In this document: one piece after another, positions 27,799-37,200 of the stretch
Layout: each line of letters begins with the position of its first letter
How positions within the stretch are numbered: position 1 is the first letter of the stretch
Assembly (NCBI RefSeq): GCF_002259405.1
Contig: NZ_NPFW01000007.1
Span: forward strand, 496,001-560,000
DNA length: 64,000 bases
Direction of reading: 5' to 3'
From: Rhodococcus sp. 14-2483-1-2
GTDB taxonomy: Bacteria; Actinomycetota; Actinomycetes; Mycobacteriales; Mycobacteriaceae
The notes under the pieces: model-generated
Seen by the model: only the letters and a program-made list of their open reading frames with translations
Databases searched by the model: none
What the model was told of the DNA's origin: nothing
Translations under genes and position numbers: made by a program

Positions 27799-29097
27799 TC
27801 AGCGCTCGATGATCGCCGTGACGCCCTGGCCACCGGCCGCGCAGATCGAGATCAGGCCACGGCCCGAGCCCTTCTCGGCCAGCATCTTCGCCAGCGAGGC
27901 CACGATGCGTCCGCCGGTCGCGGCGAACGGGTGACCTGCAGCGAGCGAGGAGCCGTTGACGTTGAGCTTGCTGCGGTCGATGGAACCGAGCGCACCGTCG
28001 AGGCCGAGCCGCTCCTTGCAGTACTCGTCGCTCTCGAAGGCCTGCAGAGTTGCGAGCACCACCGAGGCGAATGCCTCGTGGATCTCGTAGTAGTCGAAGT
28101 CCTGCAGCGTCAGGCCGTTGCGAGCGAGCAGACGCGGGATCGCGTAGGTCGGAGCCATCAGCAGACCGTCCTTGAACGATCCGTTGCCGTGGACGTAATC
28201 GACCGCTGCGGTCTCGGAATCGACCAGATGCGCGAGCACCGGCAGGTTGCGCTCGGCAGCCCACTCGTCACTCGACAGCAGGGCAGCCGACGCACCGTCG
28301 GTGAGCGGCGTCGAGTTACCCGCCGTCATGGTGGCGTCGCCCAGCTTGGTTCCGAAGACCGGCTTGAGGGTCGCGAGCTTCTCCACGGTCGATCCCGGAC
28401 GCAGGTTGTCGTCGCGAGTCAGGCCGAGGAACGGCGTCACCAGATCGTCGAAGAAGCCGCGATCGTACGCAGCCGCCATGTTGTGGTGGCTCGCTGCGGC
28501 CAGTTCGTCCTGGTCCTCGCGGCGGACACCGAATTCCTTGGCGGTGATGGCGGCGTGGTCACCCATCGACAGGCCGGTACGCGGCTCGCCGTTGCGCGGG
28601 ATCTCGATGCCGAGCATGCCGGGACGGACGTTACCGAGGAGCTTGATGCGATCGCCGGTGCTCTTCGCCCGGTTCAGGGAGAGCAGGAACTCGCGCAGCT
28701 CGTCGTTGACACCGATCGGAGCGTCGGAGGTGGTGTCGACACCGCCACCGATGCCGGCATCGATCCTGCCCGACGCGATGGCGTCGCCGACGGCGATGAT
28801 CGACTGCAGGCCGGTGCCGCAGGCCTGCTGGATGTCGAAGGCCGGGGTGTACGGGCTCAATGCGCTGCCCAGCACGACCTCGCGAGTGAGGTTGAAATCG
28901 CGTGAGTGCTTGAGCACGGCACCGGCGGCGACGAGGCCCAGCCGCTCGCCCTGCAGACCGAATCGCGAGACGAGCCCGTCGATGGTCGCGGTGAGCATGT
29001 CCTGGTTGGACGCCAGCGCGTACTTCTTGTCCGAACGCGCGAAAGGAATGCGGTTGCCACCGACAATTGCGACCGGTCGTAGCTGCTTGCTTGTCAC
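27799..29097 (-). CDS. fadA2: Acetyl-CoA acetyltransferase / thiolase FadA2
   Basis: The 432-residue thiolase has the acyl-accepting Cys in QQACGTGLQS (about residue 90), the His in EIHEAFAS and the second Cys in ISICAAGGQG near the C-terminus. It cleaves 3-ketoacyl-CoA or condenses acetyl-CoA. GTG 29097 is chosen for GGAG just upstream; the frame is open further to 29262. It is divergent from fabG4-htdX with a palindromic operator in the 128-bp gap. The order agrees with the M. tuberculosis fadA2/fabG4/htdX locus. Confidence 0.9.
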   Translation of the reverse strand: MTSKQLRPVAIVGGNRIPFARSDKKYALASNQDMLTATIDGLVSRFGLQGERLGLVAAGAVLKHSRDFNLTREVVLGSALSPYTPAFDIQQACGTGLQSIIAVGDAIASGRIDAGIGGGVDTTSDAPIGVNDELREFLLSLNRAKSTGDRIKLLGNVRPGMLGIEIPRNGEPRTGLSMGDHAAITAKEFGVRREDQDELAAASHHNMAAAYDRGFFDDLVTPFLGLTRDDNLRPGSTVEKLATLKPVFGTKLGDATMTAGNSTPLTDGASAALLSSDEWAAERNLPVLAHLVDSETAAVDYVHGNGSFKDGLLMAPTYAIPRLLARNGLTLQDFDYYEIHEAFASVVLATLQAFESDEYCKERLGLDGALGSIDRSKLNVNGSSLAAGHPFAATGGRIVASLAKMLAEKGSGRGLISICAAGGQGVTAIIER

Positions 29098-29143
29098 TGA
29101 CGTCTCCAAACATCGTGGAAAAAGGCCCTGGTGGAGTTTCATC

Positions 29144-29157
29144 TTACTGGCGAGTAA
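29144..29157. promoter_or_regulatory. TTACT-N4-AGTAA palindrome between fadA2 and fabG4
   Basis: TTACTGGCGAGTAA has perfect arms, extended by one base each side (CTTACT/AGTAAG, 29143-29158). It is placed to control both divergent genes. The same motif occurs upstream of fadE5 and tetR. Confidence 0.75.
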
Positions 29158-29225
29158 GTTGGTTGTCGACACCCGGTCGTGCGCCTCGCTCCCAGAGCGA
29201 GCAGCGCTGAATGAAAGGTACGACA

Positions 29226-30572
29226 GTGGCAGCCTCCAAGGGAGCCCCAGATCTCTACTCAACGTTCCTCGCGTCCGCGCCGGGAGCCTTCATCGCCAAG
29301 CAGGCCGGCCTGCCGCAGCCCGAGAAGCTGCGCCGCTACAAGGCAGGCGAGCCGCCGCTGGCCGGACCGGTCCTGATCGGCGGCAGCGGTCGCCTCGTGG
29401 AGCCGCTGCGTGAGCTGCTCTCGGACTACCCGCAGTCGCAGCCGCACGACGACAAGCACGGCGGACTGGTGTTCGACGCCACCGGCATCGGCAACGTCGC
29501 CGAGCTCGAGCAGCTCTTCAAGTTCTTCCAGCCGGTCATCCGCAACCTGGCACCGTCCGCACGCGTCGTCGTCATCGGCACCACGCCGGAGGAGACCTCG
29601 AGCGTCGACGAGCACATCGCTCAGCGCGCCCTCGAAGGCTTCACCCGCAGCGTCGGCAAAGAGGTCAAGCGCGGTGCCACGGCGCAGCTCGTCTACATCT
29701 CCCCCAAGGCATCGACCGGCCTGTCCGGCCTCGAATCCACCCTCCGCTTCCTGCTGTCGGCCAAGTCCGCATTCGTCGACGGCCAGGTCATCGCCGTCGG
29801 TGACGCAGATTCGCAGGCACCGGCCTCGTGGGACAAGCCGCTCGCAGGCAAGGTAGCCGTCGTCACCGGAGCCGCCCGCGGTATCGGTGCCACCATCGCC
29901 GAGGTCCTCGCCCGCGACGGAGCCACCGTCATCGCCGCGGACATTCCCGCTGCCGGAGAAGCACTCTCGCAGACGGCCAACAAGGTCGGTGGCACCTCGC
30001 TCGCACTCGACGTCACCTCGCCCGACGCCGGAGAGGTACTGAGCAAGCATCTCCTCGAACGCCACGGCGGCGCAGACATCATCGTGCACAACGCAGGCAT
30101 CACCCGCGACAAGACGCTCGCCAACATGGACGACGCCCGCTGGAACTCGGTCATCGGCGTCAATCTCGCTGCCCCGCAGCGCATCACGGACCAGCTCGTC
30201 GAGTCGGGTGCGCTGAAGGAAGGCGGCCGCGTCGTCGACGTCTCCTCCATCGCAGGCATCGCGGGCAACCGCGGCCAGACCAACTACGGCACGTCCAAGG
30301 CAGGCGTCATCGGCCTGGTGCACGCGTCGGCACCGGTGCTGGCGAAGAAGAACATCACCATCAACGCCGTCGCCCCCGGCTTCATCGAGACCGCGATGAC
30401 GGCTGCCATCCCGTTCGCCACCCGCGAGGCCGGACGACGCATGAGCTCGCTGCTGCAGGGCGGTGAGACCGTCGACGTCGCAGAGTTGGTCTCGTACTTC
30501 GCTTCTCCCGCATCCAACGCCGTCACCGGTCAGGTCGTGCGTGTGTGCGGCCAGAGCCTCCTCGGCGCATGA
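29226..30572 (+). CDS. fabG4: 3-oxoacyl-[ACP/CoA] reductase FabG4 (high-molecular-weight FabG)
   Basis: The 448-residue protein has two parts. The N-terminal half is a Rossmann-like domain without the usual cofactor and catalytic motifs. The C-terminal half is a complete SDR domain with [23 protein letters not shown], Ser in VSSIAGIAG, and YGTSK. It reduces 3-ketoacyl thioesters using NADH in mycobacterial homologues. The GTG at 29226 fits the homologue N-terminus ([10 protein letters not shown]) and has AAAGG upstream; an ATG at 29211 also exists. Overlaps htdX by ATGA. Confidence 0.92.
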   Translation: MAASKGAPDLYSTFLASAPGAFIAKQAGLPQPEKLRRYKAGEPPLAGPVLIGGSGRLVEPLRELLSDYPQSQPHDDKHGGLVFDATGIGNVAELEQLFKFFQPVIRNLAPSARVVVIGTTPEETSSVDEHIAQRALEGFTRSVGKEVKRGATAQLVYISPKASTGLSGLESTLRFLLSAKSAFVDGQVIAVGDADSQAPASWDKPLAGKVAVVTGAARGIGATIAEVLARDGATVIAADIPAAGEALSQTANKVGGTSLALDVTSPDAGEVLSKHLLERHGGADIIVHNAGITRDKTLANMDDARWNSVIGVNLAAPQRITDQLVESGALKEGGRVVDVSSIAGIAGNRGQTNYGTSKAGVIGLVHASAPVLAKKNITINAVAPGFIETAMTAAIPFATREAGRRMSSLLQGGETVDVAELVSYFASPASNAVTGQVVRVCGQSLLGA

Positions 30573-31426
30573 GCACCGTCACGCTGACCGCGCAGCCGAA
30601 GACGTCCGACATCTACACCTCGGCTGCGCTCGGCGCGCTGCCGTTCTTCGGATCCAGGTCGTCTTCGGTTCCCAGCACGGTGTACGAGCTCAAGGGTCTG
30701 CGAGTGGACCCCGACAACCTCGCCGGGTACTGCCGCGCGACGGGACTGCGATTCGGCGATCAGCTCCCGGTCACCTACCCCTTCACCCTCGTCTTCCCGA
30801 CGGTGATGAAACTGATGGTGTCCAAGGGCTTTCCGTTCGCCGCGATCGGTTCGGTACACGCCGAGAACGTCATCGAGCAGTTCCGTGGCATCTCGTCCTC
30901 CGAGCCACTGGACGTGCGAGTGCACGCGGAGAACCTGCGCGAGCACCGCAAGGGATTGCTCGTCGACCTGATCAGTGAGGTCAAGGTAGGACGCGAACTG
31001 GTCTGGAAGCAGACCTCGAGCTTCCTGAGCCTGCAGAAGACGTCACTGTCCGGTGGACCCCGCGAGGCACCGCCCGCCGACGAGGTTCCGCCGCCCCCGA
31101 CCCGCACCCTGCGCGTCGACCAGCGGATCATCAGCCGGTACGCGGCAATTTCCGGAGACCGCAACCCGATTCACGTGTCCTCACTCGGCGCAAAGGCATT
31201 CGGATTCCCGAAGACCATCGCGCATGGAATGTGGAGTGCTGCCGCGGTACTGCAGACCGTCGAGGGTCGAATCCCGGAAGCTGTGAACTACAGCATCCGC
31301 TTCGGCAAGCCGATCGTCCTGCCCGCGACGGTGAACGCCTACGCCGAGGCTGTCGGCACCGGCTGGGACCTGTCGCTGAAGAACCCGAAGAAGGGCTACC
31401 CGCATCTGACGGGAACCCTGCGGTAA
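30569..31426 (+). CDS. htdX: (R)-hydroxyacyl thioester dehydratase HtdX (MaoC hot-dog fold)
   Basis: The 285-residue double hot-dog protein has the hydratase-2 motif in the C-terminal half: [15 protein letters not shown], then [13 protein letters not shown] (about residues 190-222), giving the catalytic Asp and His. It interconverts 3-hydroxyacyl and trans-2-enoyl thioesters. It is co-translated with fabG4 (4-bp overlap), as in M. tuberculosis. Together fadE5, htdX, fabG4 and fadA2 supply all four reaction types of a fatty-acid oxidation/elongation spiral. Confidence 0.9.
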   Translation: MSTVTLTAQPKTSDIYTSAALGALPFFGSRSSSVPSTVYELKGLRVDPDNLAGYCRATGLRFGDQLPVTYPFTLVFPTVMKLMVSKGFPFAAIGSVHAENVIEQFRGISSSEPLDVRVHAENLREHRKGLLVDLISEVKVGRELVWKQTSSFLSLQKTSLSGGPREAPPADEVPPPPTRTLRVDQRIISRYAAISGDRNPIHVSSLGAKAFGFPKTIAHGMWSAAAVLQTVEGRIPEAVNYSIRFGKPIVLPATVNAYAEAVGTGWDLSLKNPKKGYPHLTGTLR

Positions 31427-31433
31427 CTGTCTC

Positions 31434-31487
31434 GAACTCGAAGTTGTGGACGGATTTCCTCGGATTTCCGTCCATAACTTCGAGTTC
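31434..31487. terminator. Long bidirectional hairpin between htdX and tetR
   Basis: Twenty-one-base arms (31434-31454 and 31467-31487) with one G-T mismatch and a 12-base loop; the outer part is GAACTCGAAGTT / AACTTCGAGTTC. It separates the convergent ends of htdX and tetR. No T tract follows. Confidence 0.65.
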
Positions 31488-31501
31488 GGCGGTAGTTCTT
31501 C

Positions 31502-32104
31502 TCAGGTGGTGGCGGTTTTCTTTCCGGCCAGGCCGCGCCATGCCAGATTTTCCAGTAGGTCCGCTGCGGCGTCGACCTCGATTTCGCCGCCTGCCACTCT
31601 GTCGGCCACGGCCTCGCCCGCACCGACCAACGCGACGGCCATCAGCCCGAAGTTCTGCGACTGCTCGGGATCCCTCGTGCTCATCGCGAGCAGGCCGGCC
31701 GTCAGCTCGATCAACCGATCTCGGCTGCTCTGCACCTGCGAGGCGAACGCCTGCTGACCGATGGCCTGTCGGTAGAGCACCATCCACGATTTCCGGTTCT
31801 CGCCGACGAATCCGAGGAAACCGATCAGTGCCTTGCGCAACTGCTCGCGCGGCGTCAGCGTCGGATCTGCAGCGGGAGTCAGAGCCTCGACGAACTTCAC
31901 GCCCTCGCGATGGATGCACGCGGCGAACAACTCGTCCTTCGACCCGTAGTACAGGTAGAGCATCGGCTTGGAGATGGCCGCCTTCTTGGCGATCGAATCC
32001 ATCGACGTCTCATGGAACCCGTTGTCGGAGAACACATCCACCGCCGCGTCGAGCATCTGCTGCTCGCGGACGGCGCGGGGCAATCTCTTGGTGCCGCCAG
32101 CCAT
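31502..32104 (-). CDS. TetR-family transcriptional regulator
   Basis: The 200-residue protein has a classic TetR HTH: REQQMLDAAVDVFSDNGFHETSMDSIAKKAAISKPMLYLYYGSKDELF (about residues 12-58), then a helical ligand domain. It lies beside the fatty-acid genes and converges on htdX. Its own promoter has TTACTCCACAGTAA, the same palindrome found at fadE5 and fadA2/fabG4, so I infer an autoregulated repressor of that set. An acyl-CoA ligand is a guess from context. Confidence 0.88.
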   Translation of the reverse strand: MAGGTKRLPRAVREQQMLDAAVDVFSDNGFHETSMDSIAKKAAISKPMLYLYYGSKDELFAACIHREGVKFVEALTPAADPTLTPREQLRKALIGFLGFVGENRKSWMVLYRQAIGQQAFASQVQSSRDRLIELTAGLLAMSTRDPEQSQNFGLMAVALVGAGEAVADRVAGGEIEVDAAADLLENLAWRGLAGKKTATT

Positions 32105-32135
32105 GGACCCTCCAATACGTACGAAGTACTAGACG

Positions 32136-32149
32136 TTACTCCACAGTAA
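32136..32149. promoter_or_regulatory. TTACT-N4-AGTAA palindrome upstream of tetR
   Basis: TTACTCCACAGTAA, perfect 5-base arms, 32 bases before the tetR start on the minus strand: the position expected for autorepression. Confidence 0.75.
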
Positions 32150-32166
32150 GGTCCAGTACCGCGCAA

Positions 32167-33342
32167 TCAGGCCCCGCACGCCCCCTTGAACCGAGCAACC
32201 GTCGCTGCGGCCTCGTCCACCTGAGCCGCCGCGAGACGTCCCGTCGCCACCGCGTCTTCGAGATTGTCCAACACCGCGGGCACCTGATCGGTGGTGAGCC
32301 ACAGCGCGACGTCGGCTCCCGCCACCAACGCCGCCTCGACCGCGTCGACGATCCCGAGTCGCGCAGTGATCGCCGCCATGCCGCTGAGGTCGTCGGTGAA
32401 GATCGGGCCGTCGAACGGAGCGGCACCGTATCCGACGCCATCGCGCAACAACGCCATCGCCGCCGGACTGATGCTCGCCGGCACACCCGGCTCCGTCAGT
32501 CCGGGCACATCGAGATGCCCGACCATGACACCGACGCCGGTGTTGTTCAGCGCCGCGAACGGCAACAGATCCTTGGCCTTCAACTCGTCGAGAGACGGCG
32601 TCGTCACCGCGCCGGTGTGCGAGTCGCCCGATCCCGAGCCGTGCCCGGGAAAATGCTTGATGACGGGCTTGACGCCCGCGTCCTCCAGACCACGCGCGTA
32701 CGCCCCCGCGTACTCGATGACCACCTGCGGATCGTCGGAGAACGACCGATCACCGATCACCGAATCATCGGGCTGTGCACTCACGTCGACCACCGGAGCG
32801 AAGTCGACGGTGACCCCGAGGTCCTTCAACCCCTGACCGCGCGTCAACGCCTCCTGGTATGCCTGGTCCACCGACATCGTCTGAGCCAGCACTCGCGCCG
32901 ACGGCGCCTCCCCCAGCAGATCCGCGACCCGCGAAACCCGACCGCCCTCCTCGTCGATCGTGACCATCGGAGCCACCGCGGACGCATCGAGCACCTGCGG
33001 TACTTCCCGATTGCCGAGCATCGACTCGTCGGTCCAACTGCCGACGAAGATGCCGCCGACCTGCTCGGTGGACATGATCTGCACCGCGTCCGCAGTTCCG
33101 GTGACTCCGACGGTGAGGAGCTGCGCCAAACGCTGCCGCTCCGACAGTCCGTCGACGAACGCAACACACTCGTCGACGGGCGGGACCGGTTGCGGCACCG
33201 TCGTTTCGACGGCCGTGGTGGTCGGGGCAGGGGACGCCGACTGCGTCGACGCGACCTGCGCGGACTCGGTGGAGCACGAGACCAACAGGCCGACACCGAC
33301 CGTCATCACCGCAGCGGACCGAACCGAAAACCGAAGTCGCAT
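32167..33342 (-). CDS. lpqI: Glycoside hydrolase family 3 beta-N-acetylglucosaminidase lipoprotein (LpqI/NagZ-like)
   Basis: The 391-residue protein has a lipoprotein signal with lipobox LVSC (Cys about residue 23) and a Thr/Ala/Ser-rich linker. The GH3 domain has VTIDEEGGRVSRV and the catalytic His loop KHFPGHGSGSGDSHTG. It would remove GlcNAc from muropeptides during wall recycling, on the outer face of the membrane. It lies between tetR and a stress-protein gene, as in the mycobacterial locus. Confidence 0.87.
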   Translation of the reverse strand: MRLRFSVRSAAVMTVGVGLLVSCSTESAQVASTQSASPAPTTTAVETTVPQPVPPVDECVAFVDGLSERQRLAQLLTVGVTGTADAVQIMSTEQVGGIFVGSWTDESMLGNREVPQVLDASAVAPMVTIDEEGGRVSRVADLLGEAPSARVLAQTMSVDQAYQEALTRGQGLKDLGVTVDFAPVVDVSAQPDDSVIGDRSFSDDPQVVIEYAGAYARGLEDAGVKPVIKHFPGHGSGSGDSHTGAVTTPSLDELKAKDLLPFAALNNTGVGVMVGHLDVPGLTEPGVPASISPAAMALLRDGVGYGAAPFDGPIFTDDLSGMAAITARLGIVDAVEAALVAGADVALWLTTDQVPAVLDNLEDAVATGRLAAAQVDEAAATVARFKGACGA

Positions 33343-33443
33343 GGAAGACGACGGTAGCCGAGATGCGGGGTGCCGGTTTCGCCCCGGGGTGCGGGAGGGG
33401 TGGGGGTAATCTGGACGAAAGCGACATGAGGAGGAGCTCGACC

Positions 33444-33911
33444 ATGACCGCAGACCTCATACTCATTGCCTACGACGGCTCCGACAATGCCAAACGCGCC
33501 ATCGATTATGCAGGCCGATTTCTCACCACTTCTCGCGCGATCGTCGTCACCGCGTGGGAGCCGATGGTGCGTCAGGCCGCTCGAATGTCCGGCCTCTCCG
33601 GCGTCATGCAGCCCGAATGGGTTCCCGACGACGAGGCCGAGGACGTGGCGCTCACCGATGCGAAAGTGACCAACAGTGAGGGCGTCGCGCTGGCCGAGGC
33701 CGCAGGCCTGAAGGTGGAGGGCCAGTGCACCGAATGCACCACCGCCATCTGGAGCGCGATCGTGGAGAAAGCCGACGAGATGAACGTCGACATCATCGTC
33801 ACCGGCACGAGGGGCACCACCGGTCTACGTGCGCTGCTCCAGAGTTCGGTGGCCGAGCACGTTCTGCGACACAGTCATCGACCCGTCCTGATCGTTCCCC
33901 CCGGCAAGTAA
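33444..33911 (+). CDS. Universal stress protein (UspA family)
   Basis: The 155-residue single-domain protein starts LILIAYDGSDNAKRAIDYAG. It ends with the ATP-binding-type loop GTRGTTGLRALLQSSVAEHVLRHS and RPVLIVP. A cluster of Cys (GQCTECTT, residues about 92-99) is unusual and could bind metal or respond to redox. GAGGAG precedes the ATG. Divergent from lpqI. Confidence 0.85.
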   Translation: MTADLILIAYDGSDNAKRAIDYAGRFLTTSRAIVVTAWEPMVRQAARMSGLSGVMQPEWVPDDEAEDVALTDAKVTNSEGVALAEAAGLKVEGQCTECTTAIWSAIVEKADEMNVDIIVTGTRGTTGLRALLQSSVAEHVLRHSHRPVLIVPPGK

Positions 33912-34014
33912 CGCGTCCACCGGCCTCTTCTGGAGGTGCGAGTGATACCGTGATGCCCGCGTGGAGGTCCACCTCGCCCGCTTCTTTCCTGAGCCGACTG
34001 ACTGGAGAACCGAG

Positions 34015-34185
34015 ATGAAGTTTGCTGTCCCGGGTGTCATTGCCGCCGTCGTCGGAGCCGTACTGGGTGCGGGCGTCGTCTTCGGAGTCACCGCAGCTGC
34101 AGCCGACAACTCTCGTCCGGATATCGATCGCTCCGGAAACGCCGACTCGTCCTTGCTGAACCAGGTTGAGTACGGCAGCCGCTGA
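34015..34185 (+). CDS. DUF2613 small membrane protein
   Basis: The 56-residue product has one N-terminal hydrophobic helix (VPGVIAAVVGAVLGAGVVFGV), then a short polar tail. It matches the small DUF2613 protein (Rv0236A in M. tuberculosis, from memory) that sits directly before aftD. It probably helps or is co-expressed with AftD. Confidence 0.8.
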   Translation: MKFAVPGVIAAVVGAVLGAGVVFGVTAAAADNSRPDIDRSGNADSSLLNQVEYGSR

Positions 34186-34207
34186 CGCTGGTCGCATTCG
34201 TGAATCG

Positions 34208-37200
34208 ATGATCTCGGCCGAGCCGCTCGGCCGTAAATGGCTTTTCGGCGTCTCGATTCTGGCGTTCCTCCTCACTTTTCTGCAGGTCCCCGGCTTCACC
34301 GTCGCCGACACCAAGTACGACCTGGCTCAGAACCCCCTCGGATTTCTCGAACGCGCCTCCCATCAGTGGAACAGTGCAGCTCCGCTCGGCCAGGTGCAGA
34401 ACCAGGCATACGGCTACTTCTTTCCGCACGGTGCGTTCTTCGCCGGCGGCGACCTGCTGTCGATCCCGCCGTGGATCACTCAACGCATCTGGTGGGCGCT
34501 GCTGCTCATCGCCGGCTTCTGGGGAATCGTCCGGCTCGCCGAAGCTCTCGGTATCGGCAGCCGCAGTTCCCGTCTGATAGCAGCAACGGCCTTCGTTCTC
34601 TCTCCGCGCGTGATCACCACCCTCGCGTCGATCTCCTCGGAGACGATGCCGATGATGCTGGCACCGTGGGTGCTCATCCCGATGGTGCGGTATCTCGTCG
34701 GGGACACTGCGAAACAGACGGCTCGACGCACTGCGGCGCAATCGGCCCTCGCAGTGGCGTTGATGGGCGCGGTCAATGCCGTCGCCACCGCCGCCGCCGT
34801 CCTGGTGGCCGTGATCTGGATGCTGACGCATCGGCCGAACAAGCGGTGGTTCGTCTTCGGTGCGTGGTGGTCGGGCTTCCTGGTGCTCGCGACGCTGTGG
34901 TGGATCGTTCCACTGCTGTTGCTGGGCAAGGTCTCTCCACCGTTTCTCGACTACATCGAATCGTCCGGCACCACCACGCAGTGGACGTCGCTGACGGAGG
35001 TGCTGCGCGGCACCGGCAGTTGGACGCCGTTCGTCTCCCCCGAGCGAGTGGCCGGTGCCGTTCTGGTGACTCAGCCCGCGGCCGTCGTCGCGACGGGCCT
35101 GATCGCGGCTGCCGGAATCGCGGGCCTGGCGATGCGCTCGATGCCGGCCCGCGGCCGGTTGACGATCATGCTATTCGTCGGTCTCGTCGGCCTCGGTGCC
35201 GGGTTCGTCGGCGATCTGGACGGTCCGTTCGCCGCTGCCGTCCGGGTGTTCCTCGATTCCGCAGGCGCACCGCTGCGCAACATCCACAAACTCGAGCCGG
35301 TCATTCGAATTCCGTTGGTGCTGGGCCTGGCGCACCTGTTGGCCCGAGTTCCGCTCCCGGGTTCCGCGCCGCGCGCGCAGTGGCGATCGGCCGTCGCGCA
35401 TCCCGAGAAGCACCCCATGATGGCGGTAACCGCACTGGTTCTCGTGGCCTTGACGCTGTCCACCTCACTGGCGTGGACGGGCAAGCTCGCGCCCCGAGGA
35501 GCGTACGAGGCCGTTCCGCAGTACTGGCACGACGCCGCGGACTGGCTCACCGAGAATGCCTCGGGATCGAGCCCCGACGGTTCCGACGCGCAGCGGGCCC
35601 TGATCGTGCCCGGCGCACCGTTCGCCCTGCAGACCTGGGGTCTGACCCGAGACGAACCACTGCAGGCTCTGGCCACCACGCCCTGGGCCGTCCGCGACGC
35701 CGTGCCGCTCACCCCGCCCGGTGCCATCCGCGCACTGGACTCCGTGCAACGGCTCTTCGCCGACGGTCGGCCGTCGGCCGGGTTGGCCGATACCCTTCTG
35801 GGCCAGGGCATCAGCTACGTCGTCGTGCGCAACGACCTCGATCCCGAGAATTCCCGATCCACCCGTCCGGCCTCGGTGCACCAGGTGCTCGACGGTTCGC
35901 CGGGACTCGAGAAGGTGGCCGAATTCGGTGAGGACGTGGCTCCCGGTCAGGTCGACGGCGTTGTGCTCGACGGTGATCTGCGACCGCCGTATCCGGCTGT
36001 CGAGATCTATTCGGTCGGCGATTCGGCAGACATTCCCGCGTCCGGTCCGTACACCGTCGATCTCGACCGTGTCCCGGTGGTCCAGGGTGGTCCGGAGTCG
36101 ATTCTGCGCTCGAACGAGCTGCGGAACAACGGGATTCGCAATCCGGTGCCGTCGGGCCCCACTCTGCTGGCCTCGGATGCCGCTGCGGCGGGCATCGCCG
36201 TGGACTCGGTGACGGTGACCGACACTCCGATGAATCGCGAGACGGACTTCGGTCAGGTCGACAATCACAGTTCTGCCCTGCGGGCCGCCGACGAGCCGCG
36301 ACGTTCGCTCAACGAGGTGTCCGACTACCCGGTGTACGGGGCGGAGACCGTCGATGCCGAGTGGGAGGGCGCAACCGTGACGGCGTCGAGTTCGGCGTCG
36401 GACGCCACTCAGATCGGTGGCAGCGCCCCCGGCAGCGGTGTCGCCGCCGCGGTGGACGGCGATCTTGCCACCAGCTGGATCAGCAACGGTATCGAACGTG
36501 CTGTGGGGCAATGGCTTCAACTGGACTTCGATACGCCGGTGCGCGGCGGGCTGCTGCGCATGCGCACCAGCCCGGGGACGATCGGCGACCCGGTCAAGTG
36601 GGTGGAGATCACCACCCCGAACGGCTCGACGGCGGCACGCGTCGACGAGCCGGGTGAGCCGATGACGGTGTCGCTACCGGGCGGTGAGACTCCGTGGCTG
36701 CGCATCACCGCGAAGTCGACGGTGGACGGGACCCGGGGCAGCCAGTTCGGCATCAGCGAGGTGTCGGTGGACGACTACTCCGACCGGGACAACCCGAAAC
36801 AGGTACCGATCGTGCACCGCGCGGTGCTGCCTGCGACTCCCTCCGGGGCGAGCGTCGACGCCTGGGAACTGGGCCAGGAATTCCCCGGCCGCTCCGGGTG
36901 CCTCGACACCGAGGATCGAATCCGTTGCAGCAGTGGACTGTCCAAGTCGCCCGAGGAACTGGGCCGCTTCTCGCGCACGATCGACGTGCCGATGGGTACC
37001 GCGGTCATTCCGGATCTGACGGTGCGCACGCGGCAGTCCCCCGAACTCGAAGCGCTACTGGCGCAACCGGGGCGGCCGTTGGCCAGCGGGGCGTCGGACG
37101 TCGCGGACCTGCACGGCTCGGCGTTCGCCGCGACCGACGGCGATCCGCGCACGTCCTGGACAGCGCCGGAGAAGTCGATCACCGATCGCGCGGGAACCGC

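Noticed and set aside
31231..33357. 708-residue plus-strand frame over tetR and lpqI
   Set aside because: Antisense to two well-supported genes; low-complexity Arg/His composition.
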